From assembly GCA_039808325.1 (NCBI GenBank), contig JBDHSU010000177.1, forward strand, positions 1 to 6,380: a stretch of 6,380 nt of DNA, written 5' to 3'. The position numbers and the translations under genes were made by a program. This stretch comes from JAFKKS01 sp039808325 (GTDB lineage: Bacteria; Pseudomonadota; Alphaproteobacteria; Rhizobiales; Xanthobacteraceae). The notes under the pieces are model-generated. The model made no database searches. It saw nothing but the letters and a program-made list of their open reading frames with translations, and had not been told where the DNA came from. Positions within the stretch are counted from its first letter, which is position 1, and every line of letters starts with the position of its first letter. This document shows positions 5,437-6,380 of this stretch, one piece after another.

Positions 5437-5442
5437 CGGAGG
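5437..5442 (+). promoter_or_regulatory. metZ ribosome binding site
   Basis: CGGAGG lies 6 nt before the ATG at 5449 and fixes that start. It sits in an interrupted palindrome (5437-5447) with a single central base, too tight to form a hairpin. Confidence 0.8.
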
Positions 5443-5448
5443 CTCCGC

Positions 5449-6380
5449 ATGTCCGCGTCACCCGCTCCCGCCGCTCCCCACTACCGCCCCGAAACCCGCC
5501 TCGTGCATAGCGGCACGCTGCGCTCGCAGTTCGGCGAAACCTCGGAGGCGATCTTTCTCACGCAAGGCTTCGTCTACGACAGCGCCGAGCAGTGCGAAGC
5601 GCGCTTCGCCGGCGACGAACCGGGCTACATCTACGGCCGTTACTCGAACCCGACGGTTTCGATGTTCGAGGCGCGCATGGCCGCGTTCGAGGGCGCCGAG
5701 GCGGCGCGCGCGACCGCGAGCGGAATGGCCGCGGTCAACGCCGCGCTGATGGGGCAGCTTCGCGCCGGCGATCACGTCGTCGCCGCGAAGGCGCTGTTCG
5801 GCTCCTGTCGCTACATCGTCGAGGATCTGCTGCCGCGCTTCGGCGTCGCCTCGACGCTGGTCGACGGCATCGATCTCGATCAATGGCGCGACGCGGTTCG
5901 CCCGAACACCAAGGCGTTCTTCCTCGAAACGCCGACCAATCCGACGCTCGACGTGATCGACATCGCCGCAGTCGCGCAGGTCGCGCACGCCGCCGGCGCC
6001 ACGCTCACCGTCGACAACGTGTTCGCGACACCGCTGTTTCAAAGCCCGCTCGCGCTCGGCGCCGATTGCGTCGTCTACTCCGCCACCAAGCACATCGACG
6101 GGCAGGGCCGCTGCCTCGGCGGCATCGTGCTCGCTTCGAACGAATTCATCCAGGCCCACGTGCACCAGTTCGCCCGCCAGACCGGCCCGTCGATGTCGCC
6201 GTTCAACGCCTGGTTGCTGCTGAAGGGGCTGGAGACGCTGCCGCTGCGCGTGCGCCGGCAGACGGAGACAGCCACGGCGCTCTCGGTGATGCTCGCCGGA
6301 CACGGCAAGCTCAAGCGCCTGATCTATCCCGGCCGCCCCGACCATCCGCAGGCCGCGACGGTGCGCAAGCAGATGCGCGG
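5449..6380 (+). CDS. metZ: O-succinylhomoserine sulfhydrylase, 3' end outside window
   Basis: PLP enzyme of the Cys/Met-metabolism (gamma) family that joins O-succinylhomoserine and sulfide to make homocysteine, the direct-sulfhydrylation route to methionine in the cytoplasm. The first 310 codons of an expected 390-400 are present; the reading frame is open to the window edge. Seen: TRLVHSGTLRSQFGETSEAIFLTQGFVY (16-43), the MetZ-type N-terminus; YGRYSNPT (62-69), whose Tyr and Arg bind the cofactor phosphate; ASGMAAV (90-96); LETPTNPTLDV (159-169); D189 in TVDNVFATPL, which pairs with the pyridine nitrogen; YSATKHIDGQGRCLGG (210-225) with K214 as the Schiff-base lysine; and QTGPSMSPFNAWLLLKGLETL (244-264). 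The HIDGQGR motif favours MetZ over MetB/MetC. Expression should be repressed by SAM through the upstream SAM-II riboswitch and terminator, which independently supports a methionine-pathway role. Confidence 0.96.
   Translation, partial: MSASPAPAAPHYRPETRLVHSGTLRSQFGETSEAIFLTQGFVYDSAEQCEARFAGDEPGYIYGRYSNPTVSMFEARMAAFEGAEAARATASGMAAVNAALMGQLRAGDHVVAAKALFGSCRYIVEDLLPRFGVASTLVDGIDLDQWRDAVRPNTKAFFLETPTNPTLDVIDIAAVAQVAHAAGATLTVDNVFATPLFQSPLALGADCVVYSATKHIDGQGRCLGGIVLASNEFIQAHVHQFARQTGPSMSPFNAWLLLKGLETLPLRVRRQTETATALSVMLAGHGKLKRLIYPGRPDHPQAATVRKQMR

Noticed and set aside
5365..5451. Second SAM aptamer (SAM-V) in tandem near the metZ ribosome site
   Set aside because: The SAM-V core is not present; this stretch is accounted for by the competing hairpin, terminator and Shine-Dalgarno site.
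5458..6345. Long minus-strand frame of 295 codons
   Set aside because: It lies wholly antisense to metZ, whose conserved motifs and riboswitch are decisive. High GC makes long antisense frames common.

Overview
The window looks like chromosomal DNA of an alphaproteobacterium, most likely a Hyphomicrobiales (Rhizobiales) member near Bradyrhizobiaceae/Xanthobacteraceae. The reasons are high GC, a SAM-II riboswitch in front of metZ, a general-stress (EcfG-type) promoter, a two-domain dCTP deaminase of the alphaproteobacterial type, and a nested palindromic intergenic repeat of a kind I associate with that group. I see no mobile element, CRISPR array, phage gene or defence system. The unusual content is mostly regulatory.

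Left part (1-1910). A type II haloacid dehalogenase-like gene on the minus strand is divergent from an omptin-family outer-membrane protease gene on the plus strand. The 113-bp gap between them holds an inverted repeat and three GTAA repeats. The omptin keeps all catalytic residues but lacks the lipid A-binding residues known from OmpT. It converges on a minus-strand tRNA-Gly (anticodon CCC), with a strong stem-loop between the two.

Middle (1911-4118). A GGAAC-N16-CGTT promoter drives a YciF/DUF892 ferritin-like gene, which points to control by the PhyR-NepR-EcfG general stress response. Next is a CelD/BioF2-type GNAT acetyltransferase gene on the plus strand, with no obvious partners. It converges on the dCTP deaminase gene across a 106-bp nested palindrome that probably forms a cruciform or branched RNA.

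Right part (4119-6380). The dCTP deaminase gene (minus) is divergent from metZ (plus), which encodes O-succinylhomoserine sulfhydrylase and is cut by the window end. The metZ leader is complete: a housekeeping promoter, a SAM-II aptamer, an intrinsic terminator with six T's, a Shine-Dalgarno site and an ATG. The aptamer loop can pair with the 3' arm of the terminator, which suggests a simple SAM-controlled attenuation switch.

Apart from the shared divergent promoter regions, the genes do not form an evident operon or common pathway. This is a housekeeping and stress-response stretch with one accessory-looking gene, the omptin.
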